DNA from: Azoarcus taiwanensis
GTDB lineage: Bacteria > Pseudomonadota > Gammaproteobacteria > Burkholderiales > Rhodocyclaceae
DNA: 61,023 bases
Reading direction: 5' to 3'
Assembly (NCBI RefSeq): GCF_012910885.1
Contig: NZ_WTVM01000005.1
Location: 1-61,023, forward strand
A program made the translations under genes and the position numbers. Each line of letters starts with the position of its first letter. Position 1 is the stretch's first letter. Positions 1 to 8,152 of the stretch are shown here, piece after piece. Under the pieces are notes generated by a model, which ran no database searches, had not been told where the DNA came from, and saw nothing but the letters and a program-made list of their open reading frames with translations.

Positions 1-203
1 GGTTGGTCGTCGAGCGCGTAGTTGGGCATCACCGTAATGCCGGCCTGGGTCTGCACCGGGCGCATGGCGTCTGCGATCAGGAACACGTCCAGTGCCGGGT
101 CGAAGCGACGGGCCACCGAGATCACGCCCACCGGTGCCGCGTAATCGACGATCTCGGCGTCCTTGAAGACGTACATCCCGACCCTGAAACCCTGCTTGCG
201 CAT
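1..203 (-). CDS. DJ-1/PfpI family protein, 5' part only
   Basis: The ATG at 201-203 opens a minus-strand frame that runs off the left edge of the window, so only the first 67 residues are seen. They read MRKQGFRVGMYVFKDAEIVD and continue through a YAAPVGVISVARRF stretch, the usual N-terminal beta-alpha-beta of class I glutamine-amidotransferase-like DJ-1/PfpI proteins. Members include isocyanide hydratases and the sensor half of GlxA-type AraC regulators. The catalytic Cys region lies outside the window, so enzyme and regulator cannot be separated. The gene is divergent from the AEC carrier at 429. Confidence 0.7.
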   Translation of the reverse strand, partial: MRKQGFRVGMYVFKDAEIVDYAAPVGVISVARRFDPALDVFLIADAMRPVQTQAGITVMPNYALDDQ

Positions 204-287
204 CGTGCGACTCCCGAAAGCGTTTTCTGTCGGGGTCCATCTTCCGCAATGCAACAGACGGGCACCATCACCGTTGTCGTGATTCTT

Positions 288-307
288 CTGTAGTGAAAGC
301 ACTACAG
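288..307. promoter_or_regulatory. Perfect inverted repeat between divergent genes
   Basis: CTGTAGTG, an AAAG spacer and CACTACAG form perfect 8-bp arms in the gap between the divergent DJ-1/PfpI gene and the AEC carrier. There is no T-run and both neighbours point away, so an operator is more likely than a terminator. The cognate regulator is unknown. Confidence 0.4.
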
Positions 308-428
308 CCTGTGGTCGCGTCTGTCGTGCGTTTCGTCCACGCCGAAGGCCGCTTTCGGATATTCCGCATTGCCGCATGCCGGGTCGCGGCGTAGAGTGGA
401 TCGCCTTGCAGCGCGCCCGGGCACCCTG

Positions 429-1379
429 ATGGCCGACTTTCTCAGCATTCTCGAATTCTCGTTCTCGGTCACCGGCCCGATCTTCGTGATCCTGTTGCTC
501 GGCGTGTGGCTGCGCCGCATCGGCCTGATCACGGAGCCCTTCATCGACGCGGGCTCGAAACTGGTATTCAACGTCGCCCTTCCGGCCCTGCTGTTCATCA
601 GCATCGCGACCACGGATTTCGACGACGCCGCCAACGCGGGACTCATCCTCTACGGCCTGCTGGCGACCGCCGTGATCTTCATCGCGCTCGAGCTGCTCGC
701 TTCGCGGAGCGTGCATCCGCGCGAGGACCGGGGCGTGGTGGTGCAGGGGGCGTTCCGCTCCAACATGGGCATCGTCGGCCTGGCCTACTGCGTCAATGCC
801 TACGGCGAGGCCGGTCTGGTCGCCGCCTCGCTCTACCTCGGTCTGGTCACCATTCTCTACAACGTGCTCGCAGTCATCACGCTCAACCGCTCGCTGGCCA
901 AGCGTCGCGGCGTCGGCGGCATGGTCAAGGGCATCTTCACCAATCCACTGATCATCGGCATCGTGCTGGCCCTGCCGGTGTCCTACTTCGAGATCCGCCT
1001 GCCCTCGCTGGTGCTGCAGTCGGGTCGCTACTTCGCCGACATGACGCTGCCGCTGGCCTTGCTGTGCACCGGCGCGTCGCTCAACTTCGCCAGCCTGCGC
1101 GACGCGATGAGCAACACCTTCCAGGCCGCCGGCCTCAAGCTGGTGCTGGTGCCGCTGCTGATGACGGCCGGCGGCATCATGGTCGGCTTCCGTGGCATCG
1201 AACTGGGTGTGCTGATGCTGATGTCGAGCGCCCCGACCGCCGCCGCGAGCTACGTGATGGTGCGGGCCATGGGCGGCAACGCCACGCTCGCAGCCAACAT
1301 CATCGCGCTCACCACGCTGGGTTCGATCATCGCCACCAGTGCCGGCATCACCCTGCTGCGCGGCGCCGGACTCATGTAG
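429..1379 (+). CDS. AEC family (auxin efflux carrier-like) transporter
   Basis: A 316-residue hydrophobic protein of the AEC/BART membrane transporter family, which exports or exchanges organic acids. From the ATG at 429 it starts MADFLSILEFSFSVTGPIFV, directly with the first membrane segment. The open frame extends upstream to 369 but that part is Arg-rich and non-hydrophobic, so 429 is preferred. The conserved mid-protein GAFRSNMGIVGLAYC and the C-terminal half with GASLNFASL and SSAPTAAASYVM match the two five-helix repeats of the family. Substrate unknown. It converges on the response regulator at 1390 with only 10 bases between. Confidence 0.85.
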   Translation: MADFLSILEFSFSVTGPIFVILLLGVWLRRIGLITEPFIDAGSKLVFNVALPALLFISIATTDFDDAANAGLILYGLLATAVIFIALELLASRSVHPREDRGVVVQGAFRSNMGIVGLAYCVNAYGEAGLVAASLYLGLVTILYNVLAVITLNRSLAKRRGVGGMVKGIFTNPLIIGIVLALPVSYFEIRLPSLVLQSGRYFADMTLPLALLCTGASLNFASLRDAMSNTFQAAGLKLVLVPLLMTAGGIMVGFRGIELGVLMLMSSAPTAAASYVMVRAMGGNATLAANIIALTTLGSIIATSAGITLLRGAGLM

Positions 1380-1389
1380 CTGAACGGAC

Positions 1390-2040
1390 TCAGCGCACGA
1401 GCATGTCATGCCGCGCGGCATAGCTGAGCAGTTCGGCCATGTTGCGTACCTCGAGCTTCTCGAAGATGCGCGCGCGATAGGTCGATATGGTGTTGGCCGA
1501 CAACGACAACTGCTGCGCAATCTCGGAGACCGAGCGGCCCTGCGCAAACAGCTCCAGCACCTGGAATTCCCGGTTGGAGAGGCTCTCGTGCGGTGCGCGG
1601 GCCTCGTGCTCGCGCACGCTGCGGGCCAGCAGCTCGGCAATGCTGGGGGTGACGTACAGTCCGCCGGCCGCCACCTTGCGAATCGCGGCCGCCAGGTCAT
1701 CGGGCGAGCACCCCTTGTTCAGATACGCCCCGGCGCCGGCACGAATCGCGCGCACCGCGAACTGCGACTCGGGATACACCGACAGCATCACCACCCCAGT
1801 GGCGGGAAACTCGGCGCGCAAGGTCTTGAGCACGTCCAGCCCGTCGCGCTCGCCGAGCGCGACATCGAGCAACACCACGTCAGCCGGTCCGTCGCGCATC
1901 AGGCGGATCGCCGTCGGGCCGTCTCCGGCTTCACGGAAGGGTCCGATGCCTTCGCATTCCGAGAGAATCTGGACCAGTCCACGACGGATGATCATGTGGT
2001 CATCGACGACCAGCAGGTGGATGCTTCCCGCCTCCATCAT
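1390..2040 (-). CDS. NarL/LuxR-type response regulator
   Basis: A 216-residue two-component output protein. The receiver domain (about 8-125) has the acidic pair VVDD, phospho-acceptor Asp59 in VVLLDVALG and the conserved Lys of YLNKG. The C-terminal LuxR helix-turn-helix (about 150-212) carries LSNREFQVLELFAQG and SEIAQQLSLSANTIS. Its ATG overlaps the stop of the kinase at 2037 by four bases, so the two are translationally coupled and surely act together. Targets are unknown. The AEC carrier next door and the catabolic operon upstream are possible but unproven. Confidence 0.92.
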   Translation of the reverse strand: MMEAGSIHLLVVDDHMIIRRGLVQILSECEGIGPFREAGDGPTAIRLMRDGPADVVLLDVALGERDGLDVLKTLRAEFPATGVVMLSVYPESQFAVRAIRAGAGAYLNKGCSPDDLAAAIRKVAAGGLYVTPSIAELLARSVREHEARAPHESLSNREFQVLELFAQGRSVSEIAQQLSLSANTISTYRARIFEKLEVRNMAELLSYAARHDMLVR

Positions 2041-3200
2041 GCCACCACCCCCGGCAGACGCAGACGCACCGCGGTGCCGCGCCCCGGCGTGCTCTCGATG
2101 GTGAGTTCACCGCCGATCGCGTGCGCGCGCTCCTGCATGCCCAGCAGCCCGAAGCTGGTCGGCGCCTGCGGCACCTGCATGCCACAGCCGTCATCCTCCA
2201 CTTCCACCACCAAGTCGCGGCCCAGTGCCCGCGAGACGATACTCACACGACGGGCCCCGGCATGGCGCTTCACGTTGGTCAGCACCTCCTGCACGATGCG
2301 GTACACCGCAATCTCTGCGTCCCGCCCCAGCCGACAGCGCTCAACCTCTTCCGGGCAGGCAAAGGTGCAACGCAGGCCGCTGCGCGTCTGCGTCTCGGTC
2401 AGCAGCGCCTCGAGCGCTGCCCACAGGCCAAGATGGTCGAGCACGCCCGGACGCAGGTCATTGAGAATCCGGCGCGTCGCGCTCATCGCGTCTCGGCCGA
2501 TATCCAGCGCCGCGTCGATGCGCTCGCTCACCTTCTCGTCGCCGGCAAGCCGCTTTCGCAACCAGTTGAGCTCGAGCTGCATCGCCGTCAGCGACGCGCC
2601 CAGATCGTCGTGAATCTCGCGCGCAATGTGCGCCCGTTCCTCCTCGCGCAGCCGGTTCATGTGCGCCGAGAGCCGACGCAGGCTGTCGCGCGTCTGGCGC
2701 AACTGCGTGTTCGCAGCCGACAACTCCGCGGTACGCTCGGCCACCCGGCGCTCCAGTTCGCCGCGTGCCGCATGCAGCGCCGCCTCGGTGCGCTTGCGCT
2801 CGGTGATGTCGGTGAACGTCACCACCGCCCCAACCACCTTGTCGCCGTCGCGGATCGGGTAGGACGCGTACTCGGCCGGAAACGCCGTGCCGTCCCGACG
2901 CCACAACACCTCATCCTCGACGCGACACCCCTCCCCTTCCTGAAACGCCTTGAAGATCCGGCAATCGTGAACCGGCATCAGGCTGCAATTGGCATGCGAA
3001 TGATGGATGAGGTAGTGCATGTTGCGCCCAAGCACCTCATCCGCCTCGAAGCCCAGCATGCGCGCGCCGGCACCATTGATGAAGATGCAGCGACCGTTGA
3101 GGTCGATGCCATAGATCCCATCGCCGGTCGACTCGAGCAGCATCTCGAGCTGCCGCCGCCAAGCCGCGTGATGGGAGAGGTGGTGAAGATTCGCGAACAT
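2037..3200 (-). CDS. Soluble PAS-domain sensor histidine kinase (NarX/DegS type)
   Basis: A 387-residue protein with a PAS domain (about 15-135, ending TFTDITERKR), a coiled linker with ERRVAERTAEL, a HisKA_3 dimerisation domain with REIHDDLGASL (His197), and a C-terminal HATPase domain with VYRIVQEVLTNVKRHAGA and FGLLGMQER. No membrane segment is visible, so the signal is probably cytosolic. The PAS domain is rich in His and Cys (MHYLIHHSHANCSLMPVHDC), which could bind a metal or cofactor. That is an inference. It is the first gene of a two-gene operon with the NarL-type regulator. Confidence 0.9.
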   Translation of the reverse strand: MFANLHHLSHHAAWRRQLEMLLESTGDGIYGIDLNGRCIFINGAGARMLGFEADEVLGRNMHYLIHHSHANCSLMPVHDCRIFKAFQEGEGCRVEDEVLWRRDGTAFPAEYASYPIRDGDKVVGAVVTFTDITERKRTEAALHAARGELERRVAERTAELSAANTQLRQTRDSLRRLSAHMNRLREEERAHIAREIHDDLGASLTAMQLELNWLRKRLAGDEKVSERIDAALDIGRDAMSATRRILNDLRPGVLDHLGLWAALEALLTETQTRSGLRCTFACPEEVERCRLGRDAEIAVYRIVQEVLTNVKRHAGARRVSIVSRALGRDLVVEVEDDGCGMQVPQAPTSFGLLGMQERAHAIGGELTIESTPGRGTAVRLRLPGVVA

Positions 3201-3421
3201 CGCCTGCCTGCCGGAAAGAGCCTTTACGGCACTTCGCAGTGCAAGATCGATGCCAGCCCGGGCAACGACTAAGGCCGGGGCGTCAGGCCGCGGTGTTCAG
3301 GACATTCATGCAATGGTCAGGCGAATCGAAGGGGCAGACTCATGCGCTTCATGCACCACAGGGGTGCGTGTGACCTCGTTCCAGGCACAACTGTCGGCGG
3401 CATTGGGGATCAGGAACAAGC

Positions 3422-4150
3422 TTACTGGGGATCCATCCTCTTGCGCAGCAAGTCCACTCGCATTGGCCGCTCGAAGCTCACCCCACCTTGTCCCATGTGA
3501 GACTCGAACAGTTGGCGAACCCGCTCACGTGTGACTGAATCAATGTCAAGCTGCGTATGGGACAGATTCATCATCCTGCGCTCGAAATCGGCGAAATCCG
3601 AAAAGGTGATCGGTGCCAGAAAGTGGATCTGATCCGCCCGCTCGTAAATTCCCTTCTCGCAGGCGCGGCCCATCGCGGCGATGGCCGCCTCGCGAACGAC
3701 ATTCTCATCGTGGAACAGACGCATGATCTCATTGAATTCGCCGTCGAACACCGGCTCGGAGACATACAGCAGCCCACCGGGACGCAACACGCGATGGACT
3801 TCGGCCAGGGCCTGATCCATTGCTTCGACGCGCACGTGATGCAGCGATTTGAGCATCATCGCATGGTCAAAGCTCTCGTCTGGCGCATCAATCGACTCTG
3901 CCGCCCCCCGGGAGACCGTGATCGACGGGGGCCAGTCCCGTGCGAGATTTCGCTCTAGCTGCGACTCATCGACCTCGAGCGCAACGATCTCGCGCACAGC
4001 CGTTCCTTCGGCCAAACGGCGACTCATCGCCGCGTCTCCGCAGCCCAGTTCGATGAGTCGTGCGTTCGCGAGCGGCAGCTTGTGCGTGATCAGTTCATAT
4101 TCGTCGGGGATGACCTGAGGCGTTTCGGCGACCAAGGCGTTTTCACTCAT
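3422..4150 (-). CDS. Class I SAM-dependent methyltransferase
   Basis: A 242-residue protein with the Rossmann-fold SAM site: motif I LIELGCGDAAMSRRLA, an acidic strand ending VALEVDESQ, and the post-motif HRVLRPGGLLYVSEP. This is the Methyltransf_11 pattern. It is the last gene of the catabolic operon, and its ATG overlaps the stop of the CitE-like lyase at 4147 by four bases, so it is co-translated. Trans-aconitate methyltransferase would be an attractive analogy beside a dicarboxylate pathway, but no specific resemblance was recognised. The substrate is not predicted. Confidence 0.82.
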   Translation of the reverse strand: MSENALVAETPQVIPDEYELITHKLPLANARLIELGCGDAAMSRRLAEGTAVREIVALEVDESQLERNLARDWPPSITVSRGAAESIDAPDESFDHAMMLKSLHHVRVEAMDQALAEVHRVLRPGGLLYVSEPVFDGEFNEIMRLFHDENVVREAAIAAMGRACEKGIYERADQIHFLAPITFSDFADFERRMMNLSHTQLDIDSVTRERVRQLFESHMGQGGVSFERPMRVDLLRKRMDPQ

Positions 4151-4953
4151 CGTGCTCCCTCCAGCATTCGCTTTGCCCGTTCGACCACCGGGCGATCAAT
4201 CAGCTTTCCATTCAGGCGGATCGCGCCCAATCCATCCGAGCTGGCGGACGCCTCGACCACCGACCTCGCCCACACCAGCTCTTCATCAGTGGGGCAGAAA
4301 CCCTCGTTCACCGCCGCCACCTGTCGCGGATGGATGCACAGCTTGGCCCCGAAACCGAGTTCGCGCGCCAACGACACATCGCCGGCCAGGCGCTCCGCAT
4401 CGTCGATGGCCAGGGTCACGCCGTCGACCGGGGCCTCCAACCTCGCCACCGCCGACGCTAGCACGATGCGAGAACGGGCGTACAACAAGGCCTCGCCCTC
4501 GCCTTCTATCCCCGTGTCCAGCTGAAAGTCGACCGACCCGAACGCCAGTCGGGTCACCCCGGGCACCTGCGCGAGTTCGAGCACCTTCCACACACCCAAC
4601 GCCGATTCGATAACGGGTATCACCGGCACCCCGGCAGGCACGCGCTTCACGAAATCGGCAAGCTCGGTCTCCGCCTCCGCCTTCGGGAGCATTGCAGCGA
4701 GGACTGGTGCGGTCTCAGCAAGACGACAGTCTTCCTCGTACCATTCAGTGCCGACGCCATTGACCCTGACGCAGGCCTTGCCGCCCCGGGAGAGCCACTC
4801 GCGGACCGCCTCGCGGGCGATGTCCTTTCGTTCAGGCAGCACACCATCCTCGAGATCCAGTATCACCAGGTCCGCGCCCGATGCGGCCGCTTTGTCAAAC
4901 CGCTCGGGACGGTCACCCGGAACGAACAGATAAGAACGTACAGACACCGACAT
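4147..4953 (-). CDS. HpcH/HpaI (CitE-like) CoA-ester lyase
   Basis: A 268-residue TIM-barrel protein of the citrate lyase beta/malyl-CoA lyase family, which cleaves beta-hydroxyacyl-CoA esters such as citramalyl-CoA into acetyl-CoA and a 2-oxoacid with Mg2+. Visible motifs are RSYLFVPGDRPERFDKA, DLVILDLEDGV, the substrate Arg of CVRVNG, PVIPVIESALGV with its metal-binding Glu, and LAFGSVDFQLD. AGGAG (4954-4958) directly abuts the ATG at 4953, so the GTG at 4947, six bases further on, may be the true start. It lies four bases after the MFS gene. Proposed final carbon-carbon cleavage step of the pathway. Confidence 0.85.
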   Translation of the reverse strand: MSVSVRSYLFVPGDRPERFDKAAASGADLVILDLEDGVLPERKDIAREAVREWLSRGGKACVRVNGVGTEWYEEDCRLAETAPVLAAMLPKAEAETELADFVKRVPAGVPVIPVIESALGVWKVLELAQVPGVTRLAFGSVDFQLDTGIEGEGEALLYARSRIVLASAVARLEAPVDGVTLAIDDAERLAGDVSLARELGFGAKLCIHPRQVAAVNEGFCPTDEELVWARSVVEASASSDGLGAIRLNGKLIDRPVVERAKRMLEGAR

Positions 4954-4956
4954 CTC

Positions 4957-6195
4957 CTATTGATTGATCCTTCGTCTGGCTTGACGGTCCGCCTCAGGGT
5001 CGGTCCGCTGCGCACGTGTGAGCACGAGCGACATGCCAATCAGCATGACGATCAAACCGAAAGCAAGAAACCCGCTCGCGTGTTCTCCAGTCATCGACAC
5101 GATGCCCGCGAACAATGGCGGTCCGGCGACCACGCCGGAGTAGGTGATAAACAGCGCACCACCGGTCATCGCGCCAGTCTGCCCAGCAGGTGCAAGGCGC
5201 GCGATTTCCGCAAGATAGACCCCGTTCCAGCCGATCGCCGTCCCCCCGAAAGCGGCGCACAAGACCAACACCCAGGCGAACGGCCATCCATGTGCGTAGA
5301 CCGCCAGCAGCAGCGCACAGGAGGCCATTCCGACCGCTAGCAGGCCAAGCAGAATGCGCGACGCGATCCAGTGATCCGCTACCCAACCCCACAGCAGGCG
5401 CCCGAAGATGCCTGCAGCCTGAGCAACCGACAACACCAATCCGGCCGCGACGAGACGAAGACCGAACTCCTCGGTGAGATAAGTCACCAAGAAGGTCGTG
5501 AGGCACAGCTGCATCGCACCGAAAAAGAACGAGCAAATCGCCAAGTCCCGAACCGCCTTGTAGGCGAAGACCATCCTCAACGGACCGAGCACGCCACTGA
5601 GTGAAATCCGCCTGTGGGCGTCACGATCATCATCGAGCGCCGCGCGGATCGGTTGAGTCAGGACAGCCATGACCACACAGAACAAGGCCACCGCGAGTGC
5701 AGCACCACGCCACCCGGCAAGCAACACCATCGTCGGCACCAGCGCCCCGGCCAACATGCCACCCAGCGGCACGCCGGTCTGCTTAAGCGAGAACACGAAA
5801 CCCATGCGATTGGCCGGTGTGGTGCGGGCGAGAATATGACTGCTCGCGGGCGTCACCGGGCCATAACCAAACCCGATCAACAGCGCACTCAGCACGATCG
5901 CCGCCGGCACACCCACGGTCGCCAACGCCAACCCGGCCGCACACAGAATCAGACAGGCCTGGCTGATCCGGATCGCACCAAAACGGCCAATGAGATCCCC
6001 ACTGCCCAGACTGGACAGCATGCTGCCGATGTACACGAGGCCCACGAACAAACCAATCAATGATGCCGGAACGCCGATTTCGGCCGCAGCAGCGGGCGCG
6101 AGCACCGGCGGCGTCAGCGAGGCCATCGACACGAGCGCCTGAATGCCCAGCGTGATCAGCAAAGGCATCAGGCCAACCTGAAGCGCGGGTTTCAC
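4957..6195 (-). CDS. MFS transporter
   Basis: A 412-residue polytopic protein with the 12-helix layout of the major facilitator superfamily. It has a GSGDLIGRFGAIRIS loop after the second segment (motif A-like) and a long polar central loop around AALDDDRDAHRRISL. The ATG overlaps the GntR stop (6192-6195), which ties it to the catabolic operon. It probably moves the operon's substrate or an intermediate such as a dicarboxylate or its amide, in parallel with the TRAP system. The direction of transport cannot be inferred. Confidence 0.88.
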   Translation of the reverse strand: MKPALQVGLMPLLITLGIQALVSMASLTPPVLAPAAAAEIGVPASLIGLFVGLVYIGSMLSSLGSGDLIGRFGAIRISQACLILCAAGLALATVGVPAAIVLSALLIGFGYGPVTPASSHILARTTPANRMGFVFSLKQTGVPLGGMLAGALVPTMVLLAGWRGAALAVALFCVVMAVLTQPIRAALDDDRDAHRRISLSGVLGPLRMVFAYKAVRDLAICSFFFGAMQLCLTTFLVTYLTEEFGLRLVAAGLVLSVAQAAGIFGRLLWGWVADHWIASRILLGLLAVGMASCALLLAVYAHGWPFAWVLVLCAAFGGTAIGWNGVYLAEIARLAPAGQTGAMTGGALFITYSGVVAGPPLFAGIVSMTGEHASGFLAFGLIVMLIGMSLVLTRAQRTDPEADRQARRRINQ

Positions 6196-6965
6196 CTCGA
6201 ATCGGCCCCGCCCACGCGCTCGAGGCGCTGTGTGGTCGAATAGCTGAAGCGGTCACCCGGATGCAGGCTGACCGCCACCTCGAAGAGCTCGTCGTTCGTC
6301 GCGAAATACTTGCGCACAACCTTCAGTCCGGCCGCACCGGATTGGGTGCCAAGCCTCGACGCCGCCCCCTCGTCGATCAGCACCGCGCTGATCTCCTGGC
6401 GGACTTCGACCACCCTCACGCCATACTTCTGTTCGATGATCGCGTAGATCGGCAGCGACGGGTCTCCGAGCTCTTCGACGACGCCACGATACTGGCGTGC
6501 GATGTAGACGTCCGTCAGCGACAAGGGAAGGTCCTCGTCCGGAATGTAGCGCTCGCCCTTGATTTGCAGCCACGCCTGGCCGACCCGACATTCGAGCAGA
6601 TCGGCCAGACTCTCGTCGGCGATCACGTCCTCGCTGGCGCAAATCTTCAAGCGCACGTCGCGAACATACTGGAACAGGTCGGAAATCCCCTCGCTCGCCT
6701 GCACGTATCGGGACGCGATCTGATTCGCCTTGACCTTCGTCCCCACGCCCGGCTGACGGGTGACCAGCCCGAGCTCAAACAACCGCCGAACCGCCTCGCG
6801 GACCGTGTGCCGACTTACGTTGAACTGCTGACACAGCTCGTGCTCGGTAGGCAACAGGCTGTCGACCGGATACCGGCCACCACGAATGTCGTCGATCAAC
6901 GCCTGTGCCAACACCAGATACCGCGGCTGACCGGCCGCGAGGAGGTTCGGGGTGAAGTTCGTCAT
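6192..6965 (-). CDS. GntR-family regulator with UTRA domain (HutC type)
   Basis: A 257-residue transcription factor. The N-terminal winged helix (about 15-80) has LLPTEHELCQQFNVSRHTVR, followed by LFELGLVTRQPGVGTKV. The C-terminal UTRA ligand-binding domain (about 95-240) contains LPLSLTDVYIARQY. The ATG at 6965 overlaps the CaiB stop (TGA at 6962-6964). An upstream in-frame ATG at 6998 lies inside caiB and is less likely. It sits in mid-operon and probably represses the operon in response to a pathway compound. The repeats at 16932-16963 and 13622-13635 are its best candidate operators. Confidence 0.9.
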   Translation of the reverse strand: MTNFTPNLLAAGQPRYLVLAQALIDDIRGGRYPVDSLLPTEHELCQQFNVSRHTVREAVRRLFELGLVTRQPGVGTKVKANQIASRYVQASEGISDLFQYVRDVRLKICASEDVIADESLADLLECRVGQAWLQIKGERYIPDEDLPLSLTDVYIARQYRGVVEELGDPSLPIYAIIEQKYGVRVVEVRQEISAVLIDEGAASRLGTQSGAAGLKVVRKYFATNDELFEVAVSLHPGDRFSYSTTQRLERVGGADSR

Positions 6966-8152
6966 ATCACCTTCTCGGCTTCCAGTGACGCGATCCATTC
7001 GTCGTCGTCACGAATTTCCCTGAGGATGTCGCGGGTGTTCGCGCCGAGCCCGGGAGCGGGACGAACCGGCAAGGTCTCTCCCGGGCATCGGATCGGGCAC
7101 GCGAGCGTCTTGATCGACCCGCGCACCGGGTGCGGCACCTCGACGACGATACCCTGTTCGCGTACGTACTCGTTATCGAGCGCCTGGGCGACATCATATA
7201 CCGGGGCCGCTGGTACTTTGCCTGCGAGCTTCTGCATCCACTCCGCCGTGGTCGCGCTGCTGAGCACCTCGTCGAGCGCGTCGGTCAACTCGTCCCGATG
7301 CGCGAGCCGCGCCTTGAAGTCCGCAAAACGCTGCTCTGTCGCCCACTCGGGCCTGTCGATCGCATCGGCAAGCACACCCCAGAACTTCTCCTTGTTGCAC
7401 ATGATGAAGATCCAGCCATCCTTCGTCTTGTATAGCTGACTCGGAGTCAGCGAAGGGTGGCTCGAGCGGGGCGCGCGCGAGGTGGTGACGCCCTCGTTGA
7501 GATACCAAGTGCCGACATAGCTCAGGTTGTGCATCGCGACTTCGAACAGATTGACGTCCACATCGCGTCCTACTCCGCTCTGGCGCGCCCCGAGCACGCC
7601 CGAAACCAGCGCCAGTGCTGACATCGTGCCGGTCATCATGTCGATGATCGACAGTCCGAAGCGGGCCGGAGGGCCACCCGGCTCGCCGGTCAGCGACAGG
7701 TATCCCGCCTCGGCCTGCATCAGATAGTCGTAGCCGGGCCAGGCAGCACGCGGTCCGCTGCGCCCGTAGGCCGACAGATGCGCGCAGACGATCCGCGGAT
7801 TGTACGTTTTCAGTTTGTCGTAGGTCAGACCGAGTTTTTCGGGCAGGTCGCCCCTGAGATTGTCGAAGACCGCGTCGGCTCCTTTCACCAATTCGTGCAG
7901 CACCGCTTTCCCCTCCGGCTTCTTGAGGTCGAGCGTCATGCTCTTCTTGTTCCGGTTGAACGACTGATGAAAGTGGCTATCACCTGGCGCGAAGAAGTGC
8001 GGCCCTACGCTGCGGCCCACGTCGCCTCCGTCACCCGGGTTTTCGATCTTGATCACTTCAGCCCCGAGATCGGCCAGATGCTGGGTACCGAACGGGCCTG
8101 CACCATACTGCTCCACGGCGATGATGCGAACGCCTTCAAGCGGGAGACTCAT
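6962..8152 (-). CDS. CaiB/BaiF family (type III) CoA-transferase
   Basis: A 396-residue family III CoA-transferase that moves CoA from a donor such as succinyl-CoA to a carboxylic acid. Family features are the start LPLEGVRIIAVEQYGAGPFG, LADLGAEVIKIENPGDGGDV, NRNKKSMTLDLK, and the catalytic Asp in WPGYDYLMQAEAG. The ATG overlaps the acyl-CoA dehydrogenase stop by four bases (8149-8152). It is the likely activation step of the operon's pathway. Itaconate and mesaconate CoA-transferases belong to this family, but the sequence alone does not fix the acid. Confidence 0.9.
   Translation of the reverse strand: MSLPLEGVRIIAVEQYGAGPFGTQHLADLGAEVIKIENPGDGGDVGRSVGPHFFAPGDSHFHQSFNRNKKSMTLDLKKPEGKAVLHELVKGADAVFDNLRGDLPEKLGLTYDKLKTYNPRIVCAHLSAYGRSGPRAAWPGYDYLMQAEAGYLSLTGEPGGPPARFGLSIIDMMTGTMSALALVSGVLGARQSGVGRDVDVNLFEVAMHNLSYVGTWYLNEGVTTSRAPRSSHPSLTPSQLYKTKDGWIFIMCNKEKFWGVLADAIDRPEWATEQRFADFKARLAHRDELTDALDEVLSSATTAEWMQKLAGKVPAAPVYDVAQALDNEYVREQGIVVEVPHPVRGSIKTLACPIRCPGETLPVRPAPGLGANTRDILREIRDDDEWIASLEAEKVI

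Noticed and set aside
506-1423. Long plus-strand frame of 305 codons
   Set aside because: It overlaps the AEC carrier in another frame and is dominated by Arg, His, Ala and Gly, as expected of a GC-rich shadow.
3250-3421. Small gene between the histidine kinase and the methyltransferase
   Set aside because: The plus-strand frame there runs into the methyltransferase, lacks a ribosome-binding site and has no hydrophobic or conserved segment.
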